Of a stretch of 64,000 bases of DNA, positions 27,694 through 36,721 are shown in pieces. Position 1 is the stretch's first letter. Each line of letters begins with the position of its first letter. The notes beneath the pieces were generated by a model. That model did not search any database. It had not been told where the DNA came from and was given only the letters and a program-made list of their open reading frames with translations. The translations under genes were made by a program, and so were the position numbers. Source of the stretch: CAZGCA01 sp964524145 (GTDB lineage: Bacteria; Hydrogenedentota; CAZGCA01); assembly GCA_964524145.1 (NCBI GenBank), contig CAZGCA010000017.1:9906-73905 (forward strand), given 5' to 3'.

Positions 27694-29031
27694 ATGAAAC
27701 GGGTCAGTCGTCGAGAGTTTCTGCATGTTTCGTCCGGAGCGGCCGTGGGAGCGGGGCTGGGCTTCGGATGCGCGAGCACGCGGTCGGGTACCGCGCCGGC
27801 ACCGGCGGGACCCGTTTCGCCGAACGAGAAGATCGTGCTCGGGTTTGTTGGTGTGGCAGGTCGAGGCAGTCACCTGATGGAGTGGTTCGGCAAGCACAAG
27901 GATGTCGAGATCGGCGCTGTCTGCGACGTGTATCAGTCGCGTGTTGAGGAGGCCGTCGGTCGCTCGGGCGGCAAAGCAAAACCGTATCGCGACTTCCGCA
28001 AACTGGTCGAGCAGCGCGATATCGACGCGGTGGTTGTCGCAACGCCGCCGCACTGGCATCCGCTGGTATCGATCTACGCCTGCCAGGCGGGCAAGGACGT
28101 CTACTGCGAGAAGCCGGTCTGTCTCACACCTGCCGAGGGACGGGCGATGGTCCGTGCCGCACGCCGAAACAACCGTGTGACGCAGGTCGGCACACAGATT
28201 CATGCGGGCGAGAACTATCACCGTGTCGTTGAGATCGTGCGGTCCGGCGTGCTTGGCAAGATAAGCGCCGTGCGCACCTTGCTGTCTCTCAACAACGCCC
28301 CGAACGGTATCGGTCGTTCGCCCGATTCGAGCCCGCCCGAAGGGCTCGATTGGGATATGTGGCTCGGGCCCGCACCGAAGGTCCCGTTCAACCCAGGGCG
28401 GTTCCAGGACGGTCATCACCGGTTTTTCACCGACTATGTCGGGAGCTGGCTGCACGAGATGGGTCCGCATATCATAGACCTGCCGTTCTGGGCGCTCGAG
28501 CTCGGCCCGCCGGAGACCGCCTCGGCGGTTGGCGGCAAATTCGCCACCAACGACATGAGCGAGATCCCCGATACCATGGAAGTGATGTACGAGTTTCCGG
28601 GATTCATCATGACCTGGTCGAACATGTGCGCGAACAGTCACGGGTTCACCTTCCAACGCGAACCCGGGATCACGCGGCGCCTCGGCATATCGTTTCACGG
28701 GGTCAAAGGCACGCTGACGGCCGATTACGACAGGCACGAGCTTATCGGCGAAGGCGACCGGCTCAAGAACGCGACCATGCCGGACCGGACGCTGCCGCGC
28801 TCGCCCGGACACGACCGGGAGTTTCTCGACTGCATCAAGTCGCGCGAGTTGCCAACCTGCGACCTCGAGAAACATTACCCGCTCAGTGTCACGCTGAACC
28901 TCGGGAACATTGCGTTTAAGGTCGGGCGGAAGATCCGGTGGGACGCCGAGAGAGAGCAGATCGTCGGCGATAACGAGGCCAACAGTCTGGTACAACCCAA
29001 TTACCGCCGCCCGTGGTCGCTCCCGGCGTGA
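27694..29031 (+). CDS. Gfo/Idh/MocA family oxidoreductase, Tat signal
   Basis: 445 aa. ATG 27694 is preceded by AGGAGG. Twin-arginine leader SRREFLHVSSGAAVGAGLGF ends at a Cys that may be lipidated although the lipobox is poor. Rossmann start VLGFVGVAGRGSHLME, then TPPHWHPLVSIYACQAGKDV and YCEKPVCLTPAEG with the EKP motif. C-terminal substrate domain is complete, ending PNYRRPWSLPA, like the minus-strand paralogue at 44539. Its stop overlaps the frame of a broken isomerase fragment. Confidence 0.93.
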   Translation: MKRVSRREFLHVSSGAAVGAGLGFGCASTRSGTAPAPAGPVSPNEKIVLGFVGVAGRGSHLMEWFGKHKDVEIGAVCDVYQSRVEEAVGRSGGKAKPYRDFRKLVEQRDIDAVVVATPPHWHPLVSIYACQAGKDVYCEKPVCLTPAEGRAMVRAARRNNRVTQVGTQIHAGENYHRVVEIVRSGVLGKISAVRTLLSLNNAPNGIGRSPDSSPPEGLDWDMWLGPAPKVPFNPGRFQDGHHRFFTDYVGSWLHEMGPHIIDLPFWALELGPPETASAVGGKFATNDMSEIPDTMEVMYEFPGFIMTWSNMCANSHGFTFQREPGITRRLGISFHGVKGTLTADYDRHELIGEGDRLKNATMPDRTLPRSPGHDREFLDCIKSRELPTCDLEKHYPLSVTLNLGNIAFKVGRKIRWDAEREQIVGDNEANSLVQPNYRRPWSLPA

Positions 29032-29176
29032 CAGCGACGTCAACTGGCCCGAGGTGAGACGCGCCTTTGCGGACGTGGGTTACACCGGGTTCATCACCGC
29101 CGAGGGGCGCGGCGGCAACGAGAAGCACCTGCGCGACGTGGCCGCCCGCATGACCAAAATCGCCAGGGGAGAGTAA
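29030..29176 (+). pseudogene. 3' fragment of a sugar phosphate isomerase/epimerase (TIM-barrel) gene
   Basis: About 48 codons in a frame different from the upstream oxidoreductase. They read DSDVNWPEVRRAFADVGYTG, then FITAEGRGGNEKHLRDVAAR, ending MTKIARGE and stop. This is the typical C-terminus of xylose-isomerase-like TIM-barrel enzymes (D.DWP.V..AL...GY.G....E..GG...L.D...RM..I), and the equivalent tail occurs in the intact gene at 48160-49011 (DFPDVFNALKEVNYKGY). No start codon or N-terminal barrel is present. The junction lies exactly at the oxidoreductase stop codon, so a deletion probably removed ~230 codons. Confidence 0.75.
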
Positions 29177-29386
29177 AGACACCCTTGTTCCCGGCAGCCC
29201 GGAGTACGGTTAGGGTGTCGTCTGAGGGAGTCGCGAGAAGGTGCGGTTTAAACAGGATTCGGGTGACTGGGGCCGGTTCCGCCCAAACTCGCTATTGGCT
29301 GTAGACAAGACAGTCGTATCCAAACCGAAGGATTCTCGGACAGAAGCACAATATGTTATGAGAGAGGTAGAGGTTCCCCGGAGAAC

Positions 29387-29974
29387 GTGGTGCGCGCACA
29401 AGCTGATGCTGGGATAAAAAAGGATCGCCGTCTGGGGAAAGCGCTGCGGAACGGCAAACCGGGCGCTTGGACCGAGTTCTACGATCTGTATGCGGAACCG
29501 CTCCATCGTTTCGTGCTTGCACGCGTGAACGGCAACCAGGAGCTTGCAGCCGATGTCGCTCACGATGCCATTGTGCTCGCGGTTGAGGGTATCCGGAGGT
29601 TTGACGTACGGAAGGGCAGCCTGTGGTCGTGGCTCTGCGGTATCGCCATGAACACGATCCGCGAAGCTGGCCGTGATGCCGCCCGTGCGGCGCGACTACG
29701 TGAACGAATTCAGGACACAGCTTCCGCTCGTTCGGAACCACTCATTGTTGAGGACGAATCACCTGATGTCGAGGTGGTCTTGTCATGCCTTAATCCGCGC
29801 CATCAAGAGGTGTTGGTGCGGAAGTATGTGAAGGGGTTGAGCGTGAAACAGATTGCCGCTGAGACGGGCGCATCGGAGAAGGCTGTCGAATCCCGTCTGA
29901 CGCGTGCTCGCGCAGCGTTTCGTCGAGAATACGACAGGCTGGCGGAGGCAGAGGAAGTGATGCAGGATGGATGA
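29387..29974 (+). CDS. ECF-type RNA polymerase sigma factor
   Basis: 195 aa. Region 2 is GAWTEFYDLYAEPLHRFVLA through DVAHDAIVLAVEGIRRFDVR and GSLWSWLCGIAMNTIREAGR (~26-95). Region 4 is LNPRHQEVLVRKYVKGLSVK, QIAAETGASEKAVESRLTRA (~134-175). Start is GTG 29387 with GGAG four bases upstream; GTG 29390 is adjacent. It overlaps the following membrane-protein gene by 8 bp, the usual sigma/anti-sigma arrangement, and would direct transcription in response to an envelope signal. Confidence 0.93.
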   Translation: MVRAQADAGIKKDRRLGKALRNGKPGAWTEFYDLYAEPLHRFVLARVNGNQELAADVAHDAIVLAVEGIRRFDVRKGSLWSWLCGIAMNTIREAGRDAARAARLRERIQDTASARSEPLIVEDESPDVEVVLSCLNPRHQEVLVRKYVKGLSVKQIAAETGASEKAVESRLTRARAAFRREYDRLAEAEEVMQDG

Positions 29975-30665
29975 CAGACTCGACTCTCTGGCCGGTAGGA
30001 CTCTACAATCCCTGCCAGCGGACTTCCGGGAGCATGTTGAAGCAAGCGTGATTCCCGTACTCAATCGCCACCGGTGGGCACGGCGCGGACGCTATGCTGT
30101 CGTTGTTGTGGTGTGCCTCACGTTGATTGTACCGACAGCACGGCTCTGGCTCGAGCTGCTTCCGGTAGAGATGCTGCTTGTGATTCAAGACGTAGTATGC
30201 ACCACGAATACAACTCCCGGGCTGATGCCTCTCTCGCTGCCGGAGATCGTCGAACGAACAGATGTGTTTGTGCAGGCGAGGGTCGAAGAAGTGAAGCCGG
30301 ACAAGCGTGACATCATAGAAAACATCCTGCACAGGAGTCGGGATTCTGTCCGAGTGACCGTAGAGCTAGACGTTGTCAAGAGCTATCCCGCTTTGGAAGC
30401 GGCACGGGTCAGTGCTACGGCCGCCGTGAGGATTGATTCTATACGGGCCGTGCAAGAAAACCGTGAATACCTGATGGGGCTCAAGAGGCTGGAGCAGGAG
30501 GATACCACCTCATATTCGTTCACTACTTGGGGCTATTACGAGATTACATCCGCGCATCCCGACCATGTGCGGAACCTGCCGGAGCCCAGGGATGTGGTTC
30601 GGGTGGAGCGGGCGTGGGAGATCATCAGGAACCTGTACGATGCCAAACAAGCTCCGGATGATTGA
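29967..30665 (+). CDS. Membrane-anchored partner of the ECF sigma factor (putative anti-sigma)
   Basis: 232 aa. A ~40-residue cytoplasmic N-terminus (LAGRTLQSLPADFREHVEAS) is followed by one transmembrane helix (YAVVVVVCLTLIVPTARLWL, ~43-62) and an outer domain of ~150 residues. No zinc anti-sigma HxxxCxxC is present. The outer domain (EIVERTDVFVQARVEE ... IIENIL ... VTVELDVVKSYPALE ... AWEIIRNLYDAK) is clearly related to residues ~80-220 of the 850-aa lipoprotein at 31611. The 8-bp overlap with the sigma gene suggests coupled translation. Anti-sigma function is inferred from position and topology. Confidence 0.78.
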   Translation: MDDRLDSLAGRTLQSLPADFREHVEASVIPVLNRHRWARRGRYAVVVVVCLTLIVPTARLWLELLPVEMLLVIQDVVCTTNTTPGLMPLSLPEIVERTDVFVQARVEEVKPDKRDIIENILHRSRDSVRVTVELDVVKSYPALEAARVSATAAVRIDSIRAVQENREYLMGLKRLEQEDTTSYSFTTWGYYEITSAHPDHVRNLPEPRDVVRVERAWEIIRNLYDAKQAPDD

Positions 30666-30734
30666 CCGGGCGGATTCTCCGTTCCGGCGACGAGCAACTC
30701 ACTGCCCCAGAGACGATTGTCATCCAACTGCGGC

Positions 30735-30789
30735 GCTGGAACGTTCGTAACGGTGTAAGGGACTAATAGGGGCGATCCGAGATGAAGCA
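30735..30789 (+). repeat. Leader repeat, copy 1 (55 bp spanning the start codon)
   Basis: Direct repeat of 31564-31618 with 52 of 55 bases identical. It covers the untranslated leader (AGGGG about nine bases before ATG) and the first codons of the lipoprotein gene at 30782. It marks a shared origin of the two gene starts and may be a shared regulatory leader. Confidence 0.85.
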
Positions 30790-31552
30790 CCTCGCAAGAT
30801 TTGTTCTCCTGACTTGTCTCCTCTGCAGCCAAGCCGCATGCACCCCCAAGCAAGCTACTTTGTCGGACGCCAAACAACCTACGTTATCAGAAGCTGACAA
30901 AGAAGCCATTCGCGCGGAGATGGGGCGGCGTTTCGCCACCGAGGAAGGTGCCCAGCAAACAGCGGAAAAGTACGGAGCTGCCGCGGTGCCGTTTTTGATT
31001 GAGATGTTTCAGACGCAAGATGCCGAGGTGGGGGGTGCCAGGAAGAGCAAGATCGCCTTCTACTTGGGTAAATTCCGCGACACCAGGGCGGTACAGCCAA
31101 TGGTCGATTTCATTGAGAGCCCTTTGCCCCAGGAGATGACCGAAGATCAGCTAGGTGCGATTCTCGGTACTATGATGGGTCTTGGGTTTATTGGGGATGA
31201 GGTCAGTCTCGAGTACTTGAAGAGGCTTGCCAGTGAGGATTACTGGCTCAACCGCCCGGTTCATCCGCGGGTGCCCGAGGTGAGCAATAATTACCCGTAC
31301 CACAGAGAGGGCGGAATGAGTGAGCAAGACACAAGGGGAAAGTTTCGTGAATATGCTCTGGAAGGGCTAGGCCTTGCGGGCAACAAGAAGGCAATAGAGA
31401 TTCTCGAGGAACTCAAGGAAGGGGCTGCCAAGGATATGGTCGGTGGGGTTAATGTGTGGCTTAGAGAAGCCAAGAGGAGGCGGAAGGACGGGCCGCCATG
31501 GACTTGGGTGCATTATGACAAATACGGCAGGCGCTATCGCGTTACCCCGTGA
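30782..31552 (+). CDS. HEAT-like repeat lipoprotein, 256 aa
   Basis: Signal peptide with lipobox SQAAC (cleavage before Cys20). A short duplicated linker (QATLSDAK/QPTLSEAD) precedes helical repeats of HEAT/PBS-lyase type (GAAAVPFLIEMFQ, RDTRAVQPMVDFIESPL, GNKKAIEILEELKEG). The C-terminus is basic (RRRKDGPPW) with an aromatic tail. It lies 116 bp after the membrane protein of the ECF module and shares its leader with the next lipoprotein. Probably a periplasmic scaffold or sensor; no enzymatic motif. Confidence 0.8.
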   Translation: MKHLARFVLLTCLLCSQAACTPKQATLSDAKQPTLSEADKEAIRAEMGRRFATEEGAQQTAEKYGAAAVPFLIEMFQTQDAEVGGARKSKIAFYLGKFRDTRAVQPMVDFIESPLPQEMTEDQLGAILGTMMGLGFIGDEVSLEYLKRLASEDYWLNRPVHPRVPEVSNNYPYHREGGMSEQDTRGKFREYALEGLGLAGNKKAIEILEELKEGAAKDMVGGVNVWLREAKRRRKDGPPWTWVHYDKYGRRYRVTP

Positions 31553-31563
31553 CCGACCGTAAG

Positions 31564-31618
31564 GCTGGAACGTTCATAAGGGTGTAAGGGAGTAATAGGG
31601 GCGATCCGAGATGAAGCA
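31564..31618 (+). repeat. Leader repeat, copy 2 (55 bp spanning the start codon)
   Basis: Second copy of the 30735-30789 repeat, with three substitutions. It ends inside the first codons of the 850-aa lipoprotein gene. Confidence 0.85.
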
Positions 31619-34163
31619 AGCGACAGTACTTTTCCTTTCCATCTTTGTGCTTTGCGCCCAAACCGGTTGCACTTCGGAGCGGAGGCTTCATAAGGCGCTT
31701 AGCGCGCATCTCTCGTCCGATCAGGAAGAGATCTCCCCAAGAGCGCGTGAGACCTTGCGCAAACAGCTTGAGAAGCTCTCGGTACAAGAGTTGCTCGACC
31801 TTCAAGAACAGTACACAGACTTCTTTCGAAAGATCTCCGTCAGTTTGATGTGGATGTCTCCGGCTGAGATCGTGGAGATGGCGGAGCACATGGCACATGT
31901 GCGCATTCTTGGATCGACAATCGATAAAGACCATCTCATTGAGAACATCTTGCAGAAGCGATGGGGAGGACTTCTGGTCACTCTAGAGTTCAAGGTGATG
32001 GAAAGCCACCCGCCGTTGGAGGACGAAACGATCAGTGTGCGGGGCACACTTGGCCGAGACGCTCTCGATCGCATAGAACAAGGTCGGGAATGGCTGATCG
32101 CGTTGAGGCGCCAAGGGGACGCGTGGGGACCGATCTACTCGTTGGTCTACCAGGTAGAGGATGGGGAGGTCCGGCGTTTTGTGCAGGGCGGTCCTCTGCC
32201 CCTGGGGAAGGCTTGGGAGATGATCCGCGGACTGCACGCTCGGATACATGGCACTGCCGAGCAGAAGGCTGCTGCTACCGAAAAATGGCTGCAAAGACTG
32301 ACTGACGGCAGCCTGACCGATTGCCTTGCTGCGGTGGAATACTTGTCGTCCTTGCCAGATCCTGTCGTCCCTGCTGAAGTGATTGTGGGTGCGATTGAAC
32401 GTCAGCGCGAGGGACTGCTCGCACGACTGGACAGCGACGGTTGGGGGACCATGCCAAGAGAAGGTCGCAGCTTCACATCTTTTGCGGAGAAGGCGCTCGA
32501 CCTCCTAGCGAAGGTGGCCGATGACCGGACTGTCGAGCATATGATGGAGCTCTACACAGAGGATCTGTCTGCGCCCCGGAGCGCTCTGGTAGGGCTGGGG
32601 ATGCCTATGGTCCGGCTCGTGTTGTCAGTCCCGGGACCGAATCGTGCAGAGCGTTTCCTCCTTCTCTATGAGAAGAAGGTTGTTTCCCACGCCCGGAAGG
32701 AACGTGTGACGCAGGTTTTCAACAGACCTTTGGCCGAGGACAAGCGCGAGGCCATAAAGGCACTGGAAAACGTTTCAGGCGACGATATCGACCAAATACT
32801 GATGATGATGTTTGCGGAGCCGCAGCGCTTCCGTTTGTATACAACGTTGCACCTGCGGCGGGTCCTTGACATTCTGGCGAAACGGGGCAATACGGCCATC
32901 AAGAAACCTCTGGAACAGTTCCTTGCGGATCCGGAGGGTGTTTCACTGGGGGTACGACATTACGAAGACGTCGAGGGCACCGTCAAAATGGTCAGGGGAA
33001 TACTGCTGACGCTGGCTCAGAACCAAGTCAGGAGTGGTGATCGCGAGAACGAACTCAGGCAACTGATCAAGGCATACGGCGAAGGACGCACGTGGGTTAG
33101 CAGGCGCATTCGCTGGCTTATCCGGCCTGAGGACAAAGAAGCCATTGCCATGCTGCGCGAAATGCCTATGCATCGCGTAGCCCATATTGTGGCTTACAAG
33201 GTCCCTGACCCGTCTTTCGTTCCTCTTTTGACCGAGGCTGCAAGAACCGATACTCGGCCCCATTACCTCGAGGCCCTTGTAGCGTGTGGGGCACGGGAAG
33301 AAGCCATCTCATTGGCTCGGGACGCACTGGTCCGAGATCCGAACGAGGATGACATTCGGTCCTTCAAGCACGACATCACTAATCGACACCAGTGTATCCT
33401 GTTCCTCGGAACCCATGGGACCTCTTCGGAACGAGGTTTCGTCAAATCGTTGATGGACCCTTCCACTATCGAACCCTTGCACGAGGCTCATAAGCGCGTG
33501 TACACACAGGAACTTGCCCGGCCGAAGAAGCCAAACGAAGGGTTTGTGGACCGGCGCAAACCCAACCGGGAGGCCATGGTCGACACATTCCGCAGCCACG
33601 CGCTCATGGCGCTGGCCCGCATGCGCGACCGGTCTGTCATTCCTCAGTACAAGGTACGTTACGCCATGGGAGACATCAGGACACGTGTGCGGGCAGCGGT
33701 GGCCCTCTACTACTTGGGCGATCACACAGGTGCAGAGCTTCTGCATCCTTTCGTCCAGCACAATGAACGGAGCGTGCGGGAGATCAACGACCTATATCTG
33801 ACACATGGCGTTACTGCCGATTTCCAGCACGCGATCCGCTATTTCCGGTCGCCTCAGACCGACGCGCTATTCCTCGAACGGATCCGGAACGGATTGGGTG
33901 ACGGAGACCACGATCTTGCGCGCAACTTCGCGTTCGCCAAAGACCATGAGGCGGAGCTTCTGCCTCTGCTGGTGGACTATCTGGAAAGCAGAGATAGGAA
34001 AGCACGCCACCAGGCCTACTGGGCTCTCAAAGCAATCACCGGATTGGAGTTCGGATTTGACGAACGCAAACTCGCCGACGAACAGTCGGAGGTCGTGGCG
34101 AAGTGGCGCGATTATCTCAGGACGTACCTTGCTAACCGGTCTGCAAGCGAGAACGCGCCGTAG
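31611..34163 (+). CDS. Large HEAT-repeat lipoprotein with an anti-sigma-like N-terminal domain, 850 aa
   Basis: Lipoprotein signal with lipobox AQTGC (Cys20). Residues ~80-220 form a domain homologous to the outer part of the ECF-linked membrane protein (EIVEMAEHMAHVR ... LIENIL ... LEFKVMESHPPLEDETISV ... AWEMIRGLHARIHG). The rest, ~230-840, is helical repeats of HEAT type (FTSFAEKALDLLAKVADDRT, SHALMALARMRDRSVIPQYK, HQAYWALKAITGLEF). No catalytic motif. Position and shared domain suggest it works with the 29387-30665 sigma module, perhaps as the ligand-binding or target component. I know no named family for the whole protein. Confidence 0.82.
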   Translation: MKQATVLFLSIFVLCAQTGCTSERRLHKALSAHLSSDQEEISPRARETLRKQLEKLSVQELLDLQEQYTDFFRKISVSLMWMSPAEIVEMAEHMAHVRILGSTIDKDHLIENILQKRWGGLLVTLEFKVMESHPPLEDETISVRGTLGRDALDRIEQGREWLIALRRQGDAWGPIYSLVYQVEDGEVRRFVQGGPLPLGKAWEMIRGLHARIHGTAEQKAAATEKWLQRLTDGSLTDCLAAVEYLSSLPDPVVPAEVIVGAIERQREGLLARLDSDGWGTMPREGRSFTSFAEKALDLLAKVADDRTVEHMMELYTEDLSAPRSALVGLGMPMVRLVLSVPGPNRAERFLLLYEKKVVSHARKERVTQVFNRPLAEDKREAIKALENVSGDDIDQILMMMFAEPQRFRLYTTLHLRRVLDILAKRGNTAIKKPLEQFLADPEGVSLGVRHYEDVEGTVKMVRGILLTLAQNQVRSGDRENELRQLIKAYGEGRTWVSRRIRWLIRPEDKEAIAMLREMPMHRVAHIVAYKVPDPSFVPLLTEAARTDTRPHYLEALVACGAREEAISLARDALVRDPNEDDIRSFKHDITNRHQCILFLGTHGTSSERGFVKSLMDPSTIEPLHEAHKRVYTQELARPKKPNEGFVDRRKPNREAMVDTFRSHALMALARMRDRSVIPQYKVRYAMGDIRTRVRAAVALYYLGDHTGAELLHPFVQHNERSVREINDLYLTHGVTADFQHAIRYFRSPQTDALFLERIRNGLGDGDHDLARNFAFAKDHEAELLPLLVDYLESRDRKARHQAYWALKAITGLEFGFDERKLADEQSEVVAKWRDYLRTYLANRSASENAP

Positions 34164-34316
34164 CAGCAGAGCAAGAGTTGACAACGCACGCGGCTGCGTT
34201 AGTCGCGGGCGAATCCATCCTCCAGCTTTGGGCGATCACAAGGATCATCCCTACAGAAACACCGCAGCAAGTCGCCGGCTTCTCGCGTTGTCCTCTGCTC
34301 AGGTGTTGGCGTCGCC

Positions 34317-34345
34317 TTGTACGGGCAAAAGGCGGACTGTATAAT
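34317..34345 (+). promoter_or_regulatory. Sigma70-type promoter for the GH2-GH30 operon
   Basis: TTGTAC (34317-34322), a 17-bp spacer and a perfect TATAAT (34340-34345). Predicted start ~34352 gives a ~60-nt leader containing the stem-loop at 34378-34400. Confidence 0.75.
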
Positions 34346-34377
34346 ACCGCGCGGCATTGTTATGGTGGGGATATGAG

Positions 34378-34400
34378 TGCCTGCCTTTGCTGGGCAGGCA
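34378..34400 (+). promoter_or_regulatory. Stem-loop in the leader of the GH2 gene
   Basis: TGCCTGCC pairs with GGCAGGCA around a 7-base loop, 14 bases before the GTG at 34415. There is no T tract, so attenuation by termination is unlikely; it could affect ribosome access or be a dispersed repeat. Confidence 0.5.
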
Positions 34401-34414
34401 GTGTCTGTTGGTAG

Positions 34415-36721
34415 GTGGGAACTGCGTTCGTGTGTTTGGCACACGCTGTCGGGATTTTGAGTTGCTGTCTGGTTCTGGCGGCTGTTAATGTCGCTTTTGG
34501 GGCGGACGTTTCGATGGGAGACGGTCAATTGAGAGTCAAGGAGGATTTCGGTAGGGGATGGCGGTTCTTGCGGGCCGAGGCGCACGGCGCCATGAAACCG
34601 GGGTTCGACGATGGAGCGTGGGAACAGGTCGTCATACCTCATTGTTTCAACGCGGAAGACACGTTCGACCCGACACGGGGGTACTACAGGGGACCGGCGT
34701 GGTATAGGAAGACATTCGAACTGCACGAGCGCCTGCAAGGGAAGCGCGTTCACCTTGTCTGCGACGGTTCGTTCGCTGTGACGCGGGTGTACGTCAACGG
34801 CAAGAAAGTCGGCGAGTACTGCGACGGGTTTACGGGGTTCTGTGTCGATATCACGAGATTCTTGTCCCAGACGGGCGACAATTGCGTGGCAATTCGAGTC
34901 GATAACACGCATGACCCTGATGTACTGCCTGGGAAGGAGATACCCGACTACAACCTGTACGGCGGGATATACCGCGAGATCTATCTTGTTGCGACTAACG
35001 AGCTCCATTTCCCGTTCCGCCCGGCGTTTGTGAGGACGCCGGAAATCGGTCGCGGTTCGGGCCGAGTCGAGATCAACGTCACGGTGGAGAACTCTGCCGG
35101 TGAGAGCAAGGGTTGCGAGGTGCGTGCGACGATCAACGATCCGGACGGAAACGCCGTTGGTTCGGCAGACGGTTCCTGTTTCGTGCCGCCGGATGGAGTC
35201 GCGACGGTAACGCTCGATGCGACATTGGAATCGCCCCGGTTGTGGTCGCCGGATGAACCCAACCTGTACGAGATCGGGCTCGCGCTCTTCGAGGACGGCG
35301 CTCCCAAAGATGAAGTCGTCGTGCCGTTCGGTTTCCGATGGTACCGGTTTGACGTTGACGAAGGTTTTTTCCTGAACGGGCAGCGTCTGCAGTTGAGAGG
35401 CGTAAACCGGCACCAATGCTATCCGGGCCTCGGCAACGCCGTCCCGATACCGCTCCAGGTGAAAGACGCCGAGTTGATCAAGGATCTCGGCGGCAACTTT
35501 GTGCGGTTGTCTCACTACCCCCAGCATCCGGCGTTTCTGGACGCGTGCGACCAACTCGGCATACTTGTTTACGAGGAGATCGCGTCGTGGCAGTATACGG
35601 GCGGTGAGGAATTCGCCGATAACGCCGTTACGATGATGGAATCGATGGTTCGACGCGACAGGAACCATCCTTCGGTGATACTCTGGGGGCTCCTCAACGA
35701 AGGGCGAAACCCGTCGCTCTTTCGCAAGCTCAACGAGACAGCGCACAGAGAGGATCCCACGCGGCTCACGGTCTATGCCGAAAACAAGCCCGAGATAGGC
35801 AAGAGCCGGGGGACGACCGGCATACCCGACGTGCTCGGTATCAACTACAAGCTGCCGCATGTGGACGAGATTCGCGCGTTGCTGCCTGACGCGAGACTGT
35901 TTTCGAGCGAGCACACGAATGCGGACGCTACGGTACGAGGCAACCTCGAACTGGAGATGCGACAGGCAGAGCGGGTTGGAATAGACCTCGACATTGTCGA
36001 AGCGCGACCCTTCATGGCCGGCAGCACGTTGTGGAGCATGCACGATTACGGTACCGATTACGAACCTGTCTGGCCCGTGCAGCGGTCCGGCATACTCGAT
36101 ATGTACAGGTTTCCGAAAGAGGCCTACCACTATATGAAGAGCCGATGGACGAGAGCGCCTTTCGTACACATTGCGGGGCACTGGACGTGGACCGGCGATG
36201 AAGGCAATCCGAAGTCGGTCACCGTATGGTCGAACTGTGGCGAGGTGGAGCTCTTTCTCAACGAAGTCTCACTCGGTTCCCGTCGTGCTGAGGAAGGATT
36301 CGAGTGGAGCGTGCCGTACCAGCCGGGAGTGCTGAAAGCAGTGGCCGCGGCTGCGGGCACCGCTTCACATACTGTGGCAACTGCGAGGGACCCGGAGAAG
36401 GTAGAGCTTTCGGGCGATCCGATAACATTGCCCGCCGATGGCGTGTCGGTATCGGTCGTAACAGCCCGCATAGTAGATGAGGATGACAACGTTGTTCCGT
36501 CGGCCGATCACGCGATAGCTTTCAGCGTTCAAGGCGACGCGACAGTGAGGGGCGTTGGCGGCACACCGGAATCCGCTGCCGCGGCGGGATTGGCGAGAAT
36601 AGTCGTTCAAACGGGCCTCGACCCGGGTGAGATCACTGTGACGGCGACGGCTCCCGGCATGTCGCCGGGAACGTTGCGCCTTCGGGCCGAACCGCCGGAG
36701 ATGAGTAAGGAGGAGAAATGA
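34415..36721 (+). CDS. GH2 beta-galactosidase/glycosidase, secreted
   Basis: 768 aa (GTG start; a second GTG at 34430 is possible, neither has a strong ribosome site). Signal peptide VGILSCCLVLAAVNVAFGA. GH2 order: sugar-binding domain (WYRKTFELHERLQGKRVHLV), immunoglobulin-like domain, TIM barrel (LQLRGVNRHQCYPGLGNAVP) with acid/base Glu429 in GLLNEGRN and nucleophile Glu499 in FSSEHTN. The C-terminus carries two further beta domains, the last a bacterial Ig-like domain (LPADGVSVSVVTARIVDED). It is shorter than E. coli LacZ but typical of this clade. It overlaps the GH30 gene by 4 bp (ATGA). Confidence 0.9.
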   Translation: MGTAFVCLAHAVGILSCCLVLAAVNVAFGADVSMGDGQLRVKEDFGRGWRFLRAEAHGAMKPGFDDGAWEQVVIPHCFNAEDTFDPTRGYYRGPAWYRKTFELHERLQGKRVHLVCDGSFAVTRVYVNGKKVGEYCDGFTGFCVDITRFLSQTGDNCVAIRVDNTHDPDVLPGKEIPDYNLYGGIYREIYLVATNELHFPFRPAFVRTPEIGRGSGRVEINVTVENSAGESKGCEVRATINDPDGNAVGSADGSCFVPPDGVATVTLDATLESPRLWSPDEPNLYEIGLALFEDGAPKDEVVVPFGFRWYRFDVDEGFFLNGQRLQLRGVNRHQCYPGLGNAVPIPLQVKDAELIKDLGGNFVRLSHYPQHPAFLDACDQLGILVYEEIASWQYTGGEEFADNAVTMMESMVRRDRNHPSVILWGLLNEGRNPSLFRKLNETAHREDPTRLTVYAENKPEIGKSRGTTGIPDVLGINYKLPHVDEIRALLPDARLFSSEHTNADATVRGNLELEMRQAERVGIDLDIVEARPFMAGSTLWSMHDYGTDYEPVWPVQRSGILDMYRFPKEAYHYMKSRWTRAPFVHIAGHWTWTGDEGNPKSVTVWSNCGEVELFLNEVSLGSRRAEEGFEWSVPYQPGVLKAVAAAAGTASHTVATARDPEKVELSGDPITLPADGVSVSVVTARIVDEDDNVVPSADHAIAFSVQGDATVRGVGGTPESAAAAGLARIVVQTGLDPGEITVTATAPGMSPGTLRLRAEPPEMSKEEK

